Assembly (NCBI GenBank): GCA_936450465.1
Contig: OW388302.1
Location: forward strand, 61,564,387-61,628,386
Origin: Gibbula magus
Taxonomy: Eukaryota > Mollusca > Gastropoda > Trochida > Trochidae
Length of the DNA: 64,000 bases
Direction of reading: 5' to 3'
In this document: one piece after another, positions 1 through 10,302 of the stretch
Position numbering within the stretch: the first letter of the stretch is position 1
How the letters are laid out: each line of letters starts with the position of its first letter
Position numbers and translations under genes: made by a program
Notes under the pieces: generated by a model
The model's database searches: none
What the model was told of the DNA's origin: nothing
Seen by the model: the letters and a program-made list of their open reading frames with translations, nothing else

Positions 1-1
1 T

Positions 2-51
2 TCTTATGAGACTGTGTTTGTCCTTTATGAGAGAACGAAGGTTATAAAACT
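2..51 (+). CDS. Possible partial internal exon of the upstream gene
   Basis: Read from base 2 the frame is open to a strong GTAAGT donor at 52-57 and gives SYETVFVLYERTKVIK plus two bases of a split codon. It runs off the left edge. The next exon (729) keeps the frame only if splicing uses the second AG (732-733) of the CAG-GAAAG tandem acceptor rather than the first AG (727-728). Otherwise an unseen exon would be needed. It may equally be chance open sequence. Confidence 0.33.
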
Positions 52-728
52 GTAAGTATTTACTTGCTTTCGTTCAAGACCGTTCGACAGACCTAGTCGA
101 TTCTTACTTTAACCGGATGCAGGTTACTTCTGAAAGTGAAGTTTCATTTTCAATTTGCGAAATCAAGTGATTTATTCGTTTTCCCACACAATACTTCAAA
201 TTTGACTTATTTTTCCGTCTCAAAAAGACAAAGAAATAAGAGAATGGGCTTGATGCTATGACAGGAATACTCGTTTCCCTCGTTGTCCACCAGGCTTGCA
301 AATAGTCAATCCGTACAGAATTACATATCTAGTGAGACCATCAATTTTTGCATATGATATTGCTGTGTGAGGACTCGGTTATGAAGCTATGACATCGCAA
401 CGATGGGTGCTCACGTTGCAGCAGAACATGGCGACAAATGTTATCGACGTTTTTCAGTGGAGCAGTCAAATCATTCCGTTAAATACTTTTTCACAATGAT
501 TCTATGTATTATCAATGGAGGTTAATATTTTTCATACGATGTCCTAAGGGAAAATATCACTTTTCCATGGTGACGTGACGTTATAAAACATGCTATGACG
601 TCACGTTTCGGCTATGGCATTGCGTTCTAAATGCGGCGACGGCGGGTCGCCAGCCTATTGTTGAAAGTGAAGTTTTTGGGTGCTATGACGCCCTATGAGA
701 CTTATAATAAATGTCATTTTTCCTGCAG
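52..728 (+). other. Intron or upstream non-coding DNA
   Basis: No further exon is visible. The stretch is AT-rich and contains three scattered GCTATGAC words, one of them in a full CRE octamer TGACGTCA at 596-603. It ends in a pyrimidine tract and CAG acceptor before 729. Confidence 0.5.
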
Positions 729-783
729 GAAAGGCCAGGATACACGCCCTGCAGGCAACTCTTCAGGGAGATAGAAACCGCAG
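729..783 (+). CDS. Upstream gene, visible exon 1
   Basis: A CAG acceptor after a TTTTTCCTG tract opens the exon and a GTGAGT donor closes it. Phase 0 in, phase 1 out. It encodes ERPGYTPCRQLFREIETA. A second AG five bases in could act as an alternative acceptor. Confidence 0.7.
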
Positions 784-3700
784 GTGAGTTCATTGTAAAA
801 ATATAACAATGAATTATAGAAACAAACCAACGCAGGTTAGGCAATTGCAAAACAAAACACGACCATATACAGATTAGTTCATTGTAAAATCATCCGAAAA
901 CGCAGGTTAAATCGACGGGGGGGGGAAACAAAACAACAACAAAATCGCAGGTCAAATCATGCAAAAAAAAACAACACCGAAGGTCAGTTCATGGGGAAAA
1001 ATAACAACAAAACTGTATATGTAAGTCAACATTTAAACTACCATGAGCAGAGGGTTTAACATCCATCTAACTAATTAATTATCATTAAAAACTGCTTTAT
1101 TGTATATTATGTAAATATATATGTATGTATATATGACGCTGCTGTAGTTTCTAGACAGAAAAGAGTTCAAGTTCGTCTTGGAATGAGTCATTATTAACCA
1201 TTATTTTTTGTGTAGAAGATTAAAAAACATTATTTTTCAGAACCGTTGCGATGCCCGCCTATGCAGAGACAAACTGAGGTATTTGATAGAGCTCCGGGAT
1301 ATCTTCTGACGTCATCAGAGGACTACGACTACTACGTGGTGCCGCATCCTTCCTCACTTCCGGAAGAGACCGGAAATGAAACTGTGTGCATGCAGCCGAG
1401 GAGAAGATCCTTGTCATGTTCTAAAAATATCGACAACTCTTTCTCTCCCATGAAAAGGGGATCATCTTCACCAGGGAAAAGACGTCCCAAGGGTGAGTCT
1501 TTGTTTCAGCTAACCTGTTGTGATCAATTGCTCACAATGATTCTTGTTCCAAATGTGAGACTGTCAGTATATCTGATGCCTTTTCAAAACGTAACTCACT
1601 GGAATTCAGTGCGACCAATCATGGTTCGCTTCTTCCAGTCGATACTCATAGATTTCACCGTAGGCTAATGCATATCCTCTGCAATACTAGCGATATAAGG
1701 GATATGATGCGGAATATATATGTTATTAATACTGCATGAAATACCTTCTTCACAATTTCACTGAAGATTGTATCTCAGATTATGGTCCGATATCGAGACG
1801 TGGACAGATTCACCTTTCCATTTTGGTGACACTTCCTGTACGTTCTGTTCCAGAATACTGAGGGTCCGGCTTTACTTCACTCAACAACCCAGTCATTACT
1901 CCTGACTACTTACATTATCCTTCGCAGCTAATTCGAACGCTTTCTATGTACTTTCCAGGGGAAGTTTTGGTCCGAGTGAACTGCAACGATGTAGCAAGGG
2001 ATGAGAAGGAACTCTCGGAAAAACTTCAGATCCATACATCGGACGCATCCACCTGCAACTGCCAAAACCTCCAAGCACAGGTTCTGAAAATCGCCGAACA
2101 CGCCTTCGCTCAAATGAAACGAGACGACACAAGCGCTGAAGCTTTTGTAAGATTTCAAGCAGAAATCATGAAGACTAACCAAATGATAGCCAATGCTTTA
2201 AAAACAGCGAACGCTTTGAAAGCTATCTGTGGGAAACATAGAAAACCAACGGGTGTTTTCACTGGAAGTGTTGTTATAGCAATACAGTGCTCAACTCTCG
2301 CTTCTCTCGAGACTTTACGAGATATGTACACTTCCGGTGACTTGAAGAAGTATCTCTATCAGGTGTTGATAACAGACTTCCTCCTGAAGGAGCACAGTGT
2401 ACGATATGTGTTGATGTCAGTGAACATTGATAAGAAGGATTTTGACAGGTGTAGAAGAGAACTAGGTGAGATTTTTTAATCTTTTCTTAGAATTATTTTG
2501 ATAGCATGCATACCATTTTATAATCGTCATTCTGCTTGACACAAAATGCCAGTCACATAATGCCAATTACACTATTTTAAGTGTTTGAAGTTTCAATAAG
2601 ACCAACGAACCAAGGCATTTAGAAGTTGGGACTCAAGCAAATATATGCAAATAGGACTCAAATGGAGATTTATCGGAACGTTTATCGGTGTGGTTATTGA
2701 GTAACCATCTAATACCTCTTCATTTCTCTATTTTCTTCAGAATCATCATTACTTACACCGACAATACATATATCAACGCCGGGACCAAAGGTGAGAAAAT
2801 GTTTGGTCACGATGTATTGATGTTTTCTCCACGTTAAGGTTTTGACTGTTTTATTTCTTGCTCTCATGCTATTTCATTTGGTAAATTGGTTTATTATGTA
2901 CAAGGCGAAAACATGTTCTACGGTCCATATCGTATGCGTAAAGGATGATAACATGATCAGCCTATTGCCGTATTGGGAAACGAAAGTATCCATCCATAAT
3001 CATCAATAATACAGAGAATACACAATTTCATTTTCAGTTATCACCTCTGAAGAGGGAAACAAAAAGTGTTGAAAACTTGGAAAATCTCCCGGCTTTTCCT
3101 CAGTCTCCAGTGCACATGCGCAGTGCCTCCACCCCAGTATTGATGACGTCATCACCCCTGGCTAGTCCCTCGTTTCTCACCAAATCACCGTCCACCCCGA
3201 CCAAGAAGGAACGCAAGTTCTCCTTCTCGACAACCGATCAACGAAGGAAGGGGAGACAACCCTTCAGGGAAAGAAAACATTCCTTCCCTGGTGATGTGTC
3301 ACCCCTCCGCGTCGTCCAATCACAGTGAGTCACATGACACTTGCTTTGTTTAGGCCCCTGTAGTTTTAGGTTATTCGTTTGATCTACGTTACATCACAGC
3401 AGGGCCGTGTTCAAGATAGGTTTCAAAGTAATCGCTCAATTAGCGATTACTTTTAAACCTCTCTTGAACGCGATTGCTCAATGTAGCGCTAGGTAGCAAG
3501 GCGAGCCAACTTCGAGGAATTTGCACTGTGTCGTTCAAGAGAGAAGAAGCGCTCATTGAGCGCTACATTGAACGATCAATGAGCGCTACGAAGCGCTTCA
3601 TTTTGTTGAACCGCCGGCTGAGTTTCTTCGTTTTCAAGAGACGCAGTAGTAGATTTAAGAGCTTGACAGGTTGTTGTGATAACAGGAACAGGTGTTAGAC

Positions 3701-4005
3701 TGCAGATATCTGCAGAACCCTTTTCTTTGTTCATGCTGCATAGCTCCATGGGTAGTTGTATCCCATCACTCCAACAGTCCCCTGAATGTGTAACCACAAA
3801 CAATATAGGCCTACGGTTTGTCTATATTTCTATATATACCTTTATTTCCCGTTGCAGTTGTTCCCCGCCGTGTTCCCCGTCCAAGAGAAGCTACACGCCA
3901 TGTTTCAGCGAGGAGGAGCCCCGGAGACAGCAGTCCTCACCTCGCCTGAGGAAGAGTCTGGAAGATATCACATCCGACATGGCCAACTTCTCTGTTCACC
4001 GCTGA
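729..4005 (+). CDS. 3' part of an uncharacterised animal protein gene (six exons, 432 residues)
   Basis: I do not recognise the gene. Six exons join with consistent phases (1,1,1,0,2) and canonical GT-AG borders, ending in TGA at 4003-4005. Residue numbers here start at the first visible codon. Residues 1-103 are polar, with a Tyr/Asp patch and an RRRSLS motif. Residues 104-202 are largely helical in character, with a Cys pair (TCNC). Residues 203-271 form an alternating hydrophobic segment (GSVVIAIQCSTLASLETLRD, then a Met-Tyr-x-Ser-Gly-x-Leu helix start) ending in a charged RCRREL. From memory it resembles a segment found at the ends of invertebrate death-fold or NACHT-type proteins, possibly TRADD-N-like, but I cannot confirm this. 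Residues 273-432 are a disordered Ser/Pro/Arg-rich tail with several SP sites and R-x-x-S motifs (RKHSFP, LRKSLE), suggesting phosphorylation control. The start lies outside the window. Confidence 0.85.
779..1000 (+). repeat. Degenerate array of copies of the exon 729-783 donor site
   Basis: The true junction ACCGCAG/GTGAGTTCATTG is echoed downstream as AACGCAG/GTTAGGCAATTG (donor-like GT at 836), AACGCAG/GTTAAA (906), ATCGCAG/GTCAAATCATG (951) and ACCGAAG/GTCAGTTCATG (983). Each is followed by an A-rich AACAA-type stretch. Spacing shrinks (52, 70, 45, 32 bases), so this is a decayed tandem repeat that includes exon bases. Confidence 0.65.
1241..1492 (+). CDS. Upstream gene, visible exon 2
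   Basis: TATTTTTCAG acceptor, GTGAGT donor at 1493. Phase 1 in and phase 1 out. It encodes a polar region with a Tyr/Asp patch (SSEDYDYYVVPH), an RRRSLS basophilic kinase-type site and a basic SPGKRRPK end. A CRE octamer TGACGTCA lies in the coding sequence at 1307-1314. Confidence 0.85.
1959..2465 (+). CDS. Upstream gene, visible exon 3 (main conserved segment)
   Basis: CTTTCCAG acceptor, GTGAGA donor at 2466. Phase 1 in and out. This longest exon carries the helical part and the alternating beta/alpha segment GSVVIAIQC...LMSVNIDKKDFDRCRREL, the only part that looks like a folded domain. Confidence 0.9.
2741..2790 (+). CDS. Upstream gene, visible exon 4 (50 bp)
   Basis: TTTTCTTCAG acceptor, AAAG/GTGAGA donor. 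Phase 1 in, phase 0 out. It encodes SSLLTPTIHISTPGPK, the start of the disordered tail. Chosen because it is the only short open piece with both sites that keeps the frame between the flanking exons. Confidence 0.75.
3038..3324 (+). CDS. Upstream gene, visible exon 5 (Ser/Pro-rich)
   Basis: TTTTCAG acceptor, GTGAGT donor at 3325. Phase 0 in, phase 2 out. Encodes a disordered stretch with repeated SP/TP sites and the RKHSFP motif. If the donor is skipped, the frame ends at TGA 3326-3328, giving a shorter alternative C-terminus; the strong donor makes splicing more likely. Confidence 0.82.
3408..3612. repeat. Foldback repeat in the last intron of the upstream gene
   Basis: Repeated and inverted words (CGCTCAAT, ATTGAGCG, GAGCGCTACATTGA, TGAGCGCTACGAAGCGCT) sit between a GTTCAAGATAGG start and a TTGTTGAAC end. 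This suggests a decayed MITE. No clear target duplication was seen. Confidence 0.4.
3858..4005 (+). CDS. Upstream gene, last coding exon
   Basis: CCCGTTGCAG acceptor at 3848-3857. Phase 2 in, then open to TGA. Encodes 48 residues with a CSPPCSPS repeat, basic RLRKSLEDI and the terminal NFSVHR. Composition continues that of the preceding exon, supporting the join. Confidence 0.85.
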
Positions 4006-4645
4006 TTGGTCTCCGCGCACGTCCGTCTGATGAGAGTACGACGTTAATATTGGATTGTTTTATTACTTTGTTGAAGATATGATATAATACCCTTCTTACC
4101 TCGATGGGCATACAGGTGGGTTTTTTATGAACCCCGGAAGTTTGTTGAGGTCTTCAATGAAGATGGCCGCCAGATGCTTGAGGGGATCATGCCCCTTTCA
4201 ACAGTTTCAAAGGCAATTATGTTTTTCTCGCAAAGTTTACAAATGATATCGATGCTCTCTTGTCCAACCACGAATACACAACCAATCATACAGCCTACGG
4301 CTTCAACTTACTGGCGGACCCGGAGCAGAGTCGTTTCTCTGTTCATGTACTATATATAGCTACAGGGCGAACCCACATTCGTATGCTGTCGTTTGATCAT
4401 GGTTTGTATATTTGGGAAATGTGTAGCGCATCGTGCAAATGTGGCAATAGTTGACAGGATGCATTGTTTTCTGACAAGCACTTCGCCATCCGAGTGGCGG
4501 GGGTAGGGCACGATAAAGTGAAGCTGCACGTGCGTCACGATGAAATGTACATACATACCAATAATTAGTCAATCCCTGCTTTCAGAAACACGACACTGAA
4601 TCCCTAATATTACACACCCTCCCCGCTTACAATGTGAACAATCTG

Positions 4646-4670
4646 CCCCCCCCCCCCCCCCCCCCCCCCC
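4646..4670. repeat. Poly(C) run
   Basis: 25 consecutive C residues, flanked by a C-rich stretch. Length is likely to vary and to be error-prone in the assembly. Confidence 0.95.
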
Positions 4671-6046
4671 AGGTTTTTTCTGTGGACCACCTTACAAAGT
4701 TAACAACCCTGTCCTCTCCCCCTGCCCCGCCCCTGCATATAGATAGTTCACGATTTTGTCTCTGATACCTGATCACACCGGTTGGAAAGTGCTTGGAAAC
4801 TGTTGATTCCTTTATTCAAAAAGGCAAAAGGCAAACTGGAATTATCCGATCTGATATATCGTCCGAATCCTAAAAATTTAATTAGCTCATGTTTAAAGCA
4901 TATTTGTGTTGATTTAATTGAATTAGTTTTCAATTATACAGACATTATTCTGTATTTAGAATTAGAGAAGGATTGTTTTTTCGCCTAGGTGTGGTTTTGA
5001 ACATTTAAATACATAATATTGTGTTCCACCGTATGCGTTCCAAAAGTCGCAGATTAATGTAAATATAGACAGACACAGACAGAAGATCTTTATTAACAAC
5101 TTGGGCCTTTAAGACCCCTCATTGGCAGCTTCAAATTCCATTTAGGGTGTGGGTACGTGGCAATGGGGAAGAACAGACTTATATAAATACTTACTACGTT
5201 TTTCATTACAGGAGTTGATATAGAATATCATTAACTCTGGCGAACCAGGCATAGTTTGTAAAGTCTATCAAAACGAGTAATTCGGGTAACTTAATGTGCG
5301 TTGTGAATTGTTTGGTTATTTCATATATTTATTTTAATATGTTTTCTTAGTTCACTCAAAATAAATTTAATATATACTGTACATATTTAACCTTTATGTG
5401 TTCAAATGTGACCATCTCCGTATCAGCCGTTTGCTACTTAAAGGGACACTTCGTCGAGAATAAACATGAGTCTTATCTTTATCTCACTAAGCTGATTAGA
5501 GGGTCTGCCAACAGTTACGCTTTGCTTCACTGTCTACATGTAGAAGTTTTTATTACCAATTACGTCAGTTGTCTGAAATTCGATGTCTGTGACTTGTTAG
5601 CAGACATTTTAATCAGCATAGGTAGATACACATGATCTGATTTTTATTTTCGACGCAGTGTCCCTTTCAATAGACGTTTAACAGATCTCTGTATCCAAGA
5701 TGTGTTCTATTGTAAAGTGTACATTGTATTTTTATAATTTTGTATTATGTAAACAGGAATGTATTAATGTCATGAATTGAATTTAATCGAAAACATACCT
5801 TTGATCTCTTCCAAGCATTTAGTATTCAAGAAACATTGATAAAATCATATGTTTGATTTAAATTTTAATTTAATGAATATCCTTGGATATGTAACAAAAT
5901 CACCTTCACTCTTCAGGAGAGATTGTTATGTTTTATTTATGCATCTAATATTATTCAAATGATTCTGTTATTTATCTTTATGAATTGAAATCCCATGTGT
6001 GCAAACATATTTTTCTACTATTTATTTGAATTTCTTACCAAAATAG

Positions 6047-6052
6047 AATAAA
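6047..6052 (+). terminator. Candidate poly(A) signal of the upstream gene
   Basis: AATAAA followed by T/G-rich sequence (TTGTTCTTGGTGTTTTGTG) about 35-50 bases on. It is 2 kb from the stop codon, so it is only a candidate. Confidence 0.3.
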
Positions 6053-6329
6053 ATGTTTTGTCTGAAATTCGTTTTACGTTAAATTGTTCTTGGTGTTTTG
6101 TGGGACATGAGACGGATGGGCGGGGTCGTCAATCAATAGGTAGACAGTCAGAGAAGCGCCCCTAAAATCATTACATCGATGTTACAAAGGCAAGGTGAAG
6201 TCCAAAACATATTGCTATATATAAGAGTTTATTTGCTGATTTGCTGGTTCCATGACTTGATTATATTAAGACACATTCTTCTACAAAATATAACCATAAT
6301 TAGCAGTTTCGTATTTTGTATTCTACCTC

Positions 6330-7971
6330 TTTAAAGGTGCTGTAGCACGTTTTTTGCAAATTATTTTTTCTAAAATTTGCCGTTTGTTACAACAGTTTAA
6401 ACAATATATTGTTACGTTAAGGGTAAAACATGTCATGTAATAACAGACAATTTTGTGGAACTCTTCAGTGTGAGAGGTAGATATGTAGGTCAAATGCGAT
6501 TTTTAGAATTCAGACAGCAAGATGATTGACCACTCATTGCTTAGGGATAGGGGGATCAAAATAACACTAATATTTCTTTTGCCTACTGGGGCCTGTATTG
6601 TCGAAAATAGGCGACTAGAAACCACCTTAAGTTGCCAATCGAGCCCCTTAAAATTCAAAAAATTAAAGGAATGTAACGAGGTGAACACCCCATGTCCAGT
6701 TGAAATTAAATTTCTGAATGTTGTCACAATATTATTCTTCAATATCAAATACCAAGTCACAGCCAATGCATTTTTCTTTAAAGTAATAATAGTAATGGAT
6801 GGTATTTATATAGCGCACATATCTCTACCTTGTGGACTCAGGGCGCTTCCAACATTATAACCCTGGTCTAACCTGGGCTGCCGTAGCGCTCAAAGGTCAC
6901 CTCCTCCACATCTTACACCAGGTACCCACTTACTGCTGGGCGAACACACCAGGTCTCCCACTCACTTCTGGGTGAACATGTTGAATAAAGTCACTTACCA
7001 GGATGACACCATAAGTCTTTTCACTCATGTCTCAGTGTTGGGCAGGGAATCACCCTTCAAACTCCCAGTTAATTCAGCAATGAAGCGGGTAACCCACGCA
7101 TGCGGCATGTCACGCCAATTGTTGCTGAACTTCACTGATAGCGGTCGACTGAGCTATGCACAGGACCACGTGCACCACACAAAAAATAAGCCATAAAAAC
7201 ATTTTTAAAAATCCAATGCCTATTTACAAAAATATGTATTTTCAAAGCTTTAAATATTAACATATTGCTGAAGTGAGCCCATCAAATTGATAGAAAGATC
7301 GCTTGAATTTTTTTTCTTATGGAACATCACTTAAAATATCTACCCCGTCAGCTAAAAGTGACCCAGTTTTAAAGCCACTTGGTGCAAGCGATCACGCAAG
7401 AATTATAACATGACCGATACTTTTTCGACAATAAAGGCCCCTGACGGTACCACTGGGCGAGAACAAAATGTAAGCGCATACTTTTCCCTTAAAAAGTGGT
7501 GTAAAAGAGGGGCTGTATTCATTATATAGAGTTTAACGTGTACACCCAACTTAAATAAGCCCACACTTGGCTATGAGATGTAAAATACCGAATTTCATAG
7601 AGTGTCAGAGAGCTATATACGCTTTACTTTTTTTAAAAACAGTTAATAAGAATAACGTTTTGATTCAGATACAATGTTTTCAATGGCGAGGTCGAACAAC
7701 TTGTTCCTATTTAGTTGTGAAATCGTAAATTTTCACAACTTCAGTAAACTCAAGCCAGCATGTGAAAAACATATTTATTCTCAACTATTCTCTGAAAATT
7801 GTTTGCGAAATTTGAATTTGAATGAATTGAATTCTTGGCATATATATACGTACTCATCAAACTGTTTGATCCACTATTCCCTCAGGAGTATTATTTAACC
7901 ATTGGTTACATTTATTTACCTTTTTATGAGAGTACTTTATTTTAAGAACGGCGTGCTACAGCGCCTATAAA
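6330..7971. mobile_element. Non-autonomous DNA element with GTGCTACAGCGCC-type ends
   Basis: The left end AAAGGTGCTGTAGCACG and the right end CGTGCTACAGCGCCTAT are inverted copies of one another. The 1.6 kb between them has no transposase frame and includes a TATATAGCGC-type repeat block at about 6800-6970. Further copies of the same end occur near 22,740, 33,890 and 59,440. The boundaries are approximate, and the two ends may belong to separate insertions. Confidence 0.5.
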
Positions 7972-8747
7972 ATTGCATACTTTGGATCATCATTATAGAC
8001 GTTCATTATTATTCATCATTATTCATTTCAATTATCAGATTTTGACTTGCAGTCCATTTTTATCAACAGTGTGCTGTCGAAAACATTAAAAACAGCCTCA
8101 TTTTTTTAAATAACATTAAAATCAGCATCAAATAACTCCGTGTCCGTAACATTTATTTCTAATATTTTATTGTCTCTGCAAGTTTCATCACATTTGTAGT
8201 ATTTGTCACTTATTTTCTTTAGAGGACTTTGAAATTATTTCTGTAGACTCATTGTTGATACTGTATTTTTATCATAAATAGTTGATGACATAAGGCAACA
8301 TCGATTTACAGAAATAAGTTTCTACTTTAATTGCATTCTAATTATGGAGGAACATAATAATTTTGCTCCGATTGATTTTAAAAAAACAGACTTTAGTAAA
8401 ATTAAACAAGTTTTCCCTGTTTTTAGACATAACTACAACAGAAAACATCATTTTGCAGGGGGAAAAGATCCGTGGCATGCACTATTCTTTTTTAATCTTA
8501 AATAAAAACATATTCAGCTTGCATTTCGCAATTACAGCAATTTTTCATTTATTTTGATTATTGGTTAGAAACCTCTTTAATTGATTTCATGTCGTCAGTT
8601 TGTTCTCTCGCTTTGAAGAATTGTCAGTTTAGCCGCGATTACGCAAACGATCTCCAACGAGTTATTAGAACAGTGCAAAAAGTTCATTCTCGAGTGGAAA
8701 TGTGTTTTTAAAAATCTTTCTTATCTATCTTATCTTATATATATATA

Positions 8748-8850
8748 TTCAAAAGTTAAAAAACACACAACACCAATAGACTCCTACTAGTTTCCTACAC
8801 AATGAAACTAGTAGGAGTCTATTGGTGTTGTGTGTTTTTTAACTTTTGAA
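8748..8850. repeat. Perfect 46-bp inverted repeat with an 11-base loop
   Basis: Arms 8748-8793 and 8805-8850 are exact reverse complements around the loop CCTACACAATG. Short AT dinucleotide tracts lie on the left and a 91-bp AT tract on the right. A single long hairpin of this perfection is either very young or under some form of maintenance, or it is a foldback assembly artefact. Confidence 0.95.
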
Positions 8851-8884
8851 CATATTTGACTGTACACCAGACCAACTCAATGTT

Positions 8885-8888
<4 letters not shown>

Positions 8889-8979
<91 letters not shown>
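8889..8979. repeat. (AT)n microsatellite
   Basis: About 45 uninterrupted AT dinucleotides. Open frames across it encode only Tyr-Ile runs and are meaningless. Confidence 0.98.
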
Positions 8980-8981
<2 letters not shown>

Positions 8982-9294
8982 GGGAAAATGTCAAATACAA
9001 GGGAGGCAACTCCTGAAACTTGAATGTTTGGTTTAGTCTTGAGAGGTAAATTATTCATTCAACCCAGAGGATATTTACATAACTTACACCGACTGGGTTA
9101 TAGACTAGTTTAGTTTCAATATTTCAAACAATAACATTCCAAACTGCACAATCGAAGCTATAGATGGTACAACCGATATCGAAATGTGTCATTTAAGGTA
9201 GCTAACTCTTTTAACCTTAGGTGTTTGGAATGCAATAGAGGCGGTTATTAAAGCGTTATAAAATCCCCAAGATCTTGGTGTTGCGCGACAGAAG

Positions 9295-9410
9295 GCGACA
9301 TATAGAGAATCTCACCCTAGTGTCTTCTGATATCAAATATATCAACACGAGTTGATCAAAGTAACAAATATCCGAGATTTGATATCAGAAGATACGAGGG
9401 TGAGATTTTA
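9295..9410. repeat. Imperfect inverted repeat (TCTCACCCT / AGGGTGAGA ends)
   Basis: TCTCACCCTAGTGTCTTCTG on the left pairs with CAGAAGATACGAGGGTGAGA on the right, with ATATCAAAT words inside. A diverged copy lies at about 18,890-19,040 (CAAGTGTCGTCTGATATGAA), so this is a dispersed foldback family. Confidence 0.6.
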
Positions 9411-9479
9411 TTTATCATTCAAAATCATTCTTTATAATTATCACAATTATAAGCCAAAGACTGACATATCTGAAACACA

Positions 9480-9780
9480 CAACTGTCATTTAGCTTCTTC
9501 AGCAGTGATCTCAGTGAGTTCATAGCATTGTGACGTCATAAGCATTATGACATCATAGTATTGTTACGTCATCATCATTGTGACGTCATAGCAATGTCAG
9601 CAGTGTTCTTAGTGATGCAAAAGCTTTGTGATGTCATTAACTGATGATGTAATAGGATTATGAAGATTTGATTGTAGCGATATCTACAATGTAGATATCG
9701 CTTGTAGATATCGTTTGATCACCGGAAACTCTACTGTGGGAGCCAGTTTTGGATGATAAAAAGCATTTACTGACATCGAC
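9480..9780. repeat. Dispersed repeat with CATTGTGACGTCAT motifs
   Basis: Several copies of a TGTGACGTCATAGCA-like word are followed by palindromic GCGATATCTACA/TGTAGATATCGC and GCCAGTTTTGGATGATAAAA. The same order recurs at 15,340-15,555, so both are copies of one family. Two exact CRE octamers lie at 9531 and 9581. Confidence 0.55.
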
Positions 9781-9917
9781 GTAAGACACGACCCTTTCAA
9801 GAAGGAGCTTATTAGGGCGGAAGTGAAGTGTTTTTGACCGAACACGTGAGTGATCGCTCAGTAAAGGCAACATTATCCATAACCATATTAATGATTAGAT
9901 CCTACTCAGTTGACCAC

Positions 9918-9985
9918 TATTAGTGAGGCTCAGCAGGGTTACTGATCTCCAGATGGGTGACCCGTTTCATCGGTGAGTAATGTCG
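9918..9985 (+). repeat. Possible 5S rRNA-derived fragment
   Basis: CAGCAGGGTTACTGATCTCC followed by AGATGGGTGACCCG resembles the A-to-C box part of 5S rRNA, as in 5S-derived SINE3-type elements. It is too short and diverged to be a 5S gene. Confidence 0.25.
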
Positions 9986-10079
9986 AAGTTTCTGGGGATA
10001 ATCTCTCGCCCATTCTGAAGTAGGAGTTGCGAGACTTGTGTTGTCTCCTTGGGTGAACGGGGTAGGGCTCATGCAGTAC

Positions 10080-10293
10080 CAACTTCCCTCGCAGGCCATA
10101 ATGAACTCGCGCTATGATCCATCACTGGCTAATTCAACCATTGCTGCATTTCCATAACTTGTCTGTGCTGCTCCTTAACTTCATAGTGCGCTCGGCTACG
10201 CTAGCACAGAAAAGTGAAGGGAAATCAGCAAGGCTTAAATTAGCCAGTGATGGAGACCGGCGCGAGTTAATTAGGACTTTTTGTTGGAAGTTG
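10080..10293. mobile_element. Foldback MITE, MULE-like, copy 1 (214 bp)
   Basis: Starts CAACTTCCC and ends GGAAGTTG, with long complementary arms (CATCACTGGCTAATT versus AATTAGCCAGTGATG). Flanks ATGCAGTAC (10071-10079) and CAGCAGTAC (10294-10302) form a near-perfect 9-bp target duplication, as expected for Mutator-type transposition. No coding capacity. Confidence 0.8.
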
Positions 10294-10302
10294 CAGCAGT
10301 AC

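Larger units (their letters stand above)
4006..6060 (+). other. 3'UTR-like and intergenic DNA downstream of the upstream gene
   Basis: No convincing ORF. The tract is AT-rich, with a 25-base C run at 4646-4670 and possible poly(A) signals at about 5356 and 6047. How much of it is transcribed cannot be told from sequence alone. Confidence 0.45.

Noticed and set aside
2741..2930. Possible copy of the 2790 donor near 2,900 (TACAAGGCGAAAACATGTT)
   Set aside because: Similarity to AAAGGTGAGAAAATGTTT is too weak to separate from chance, so it was not counted with the junction duplications.
8819..9058. Minus-strand frame with a long Tyr-Ile run
   Set aside because: Translation of the AT microsatellite.
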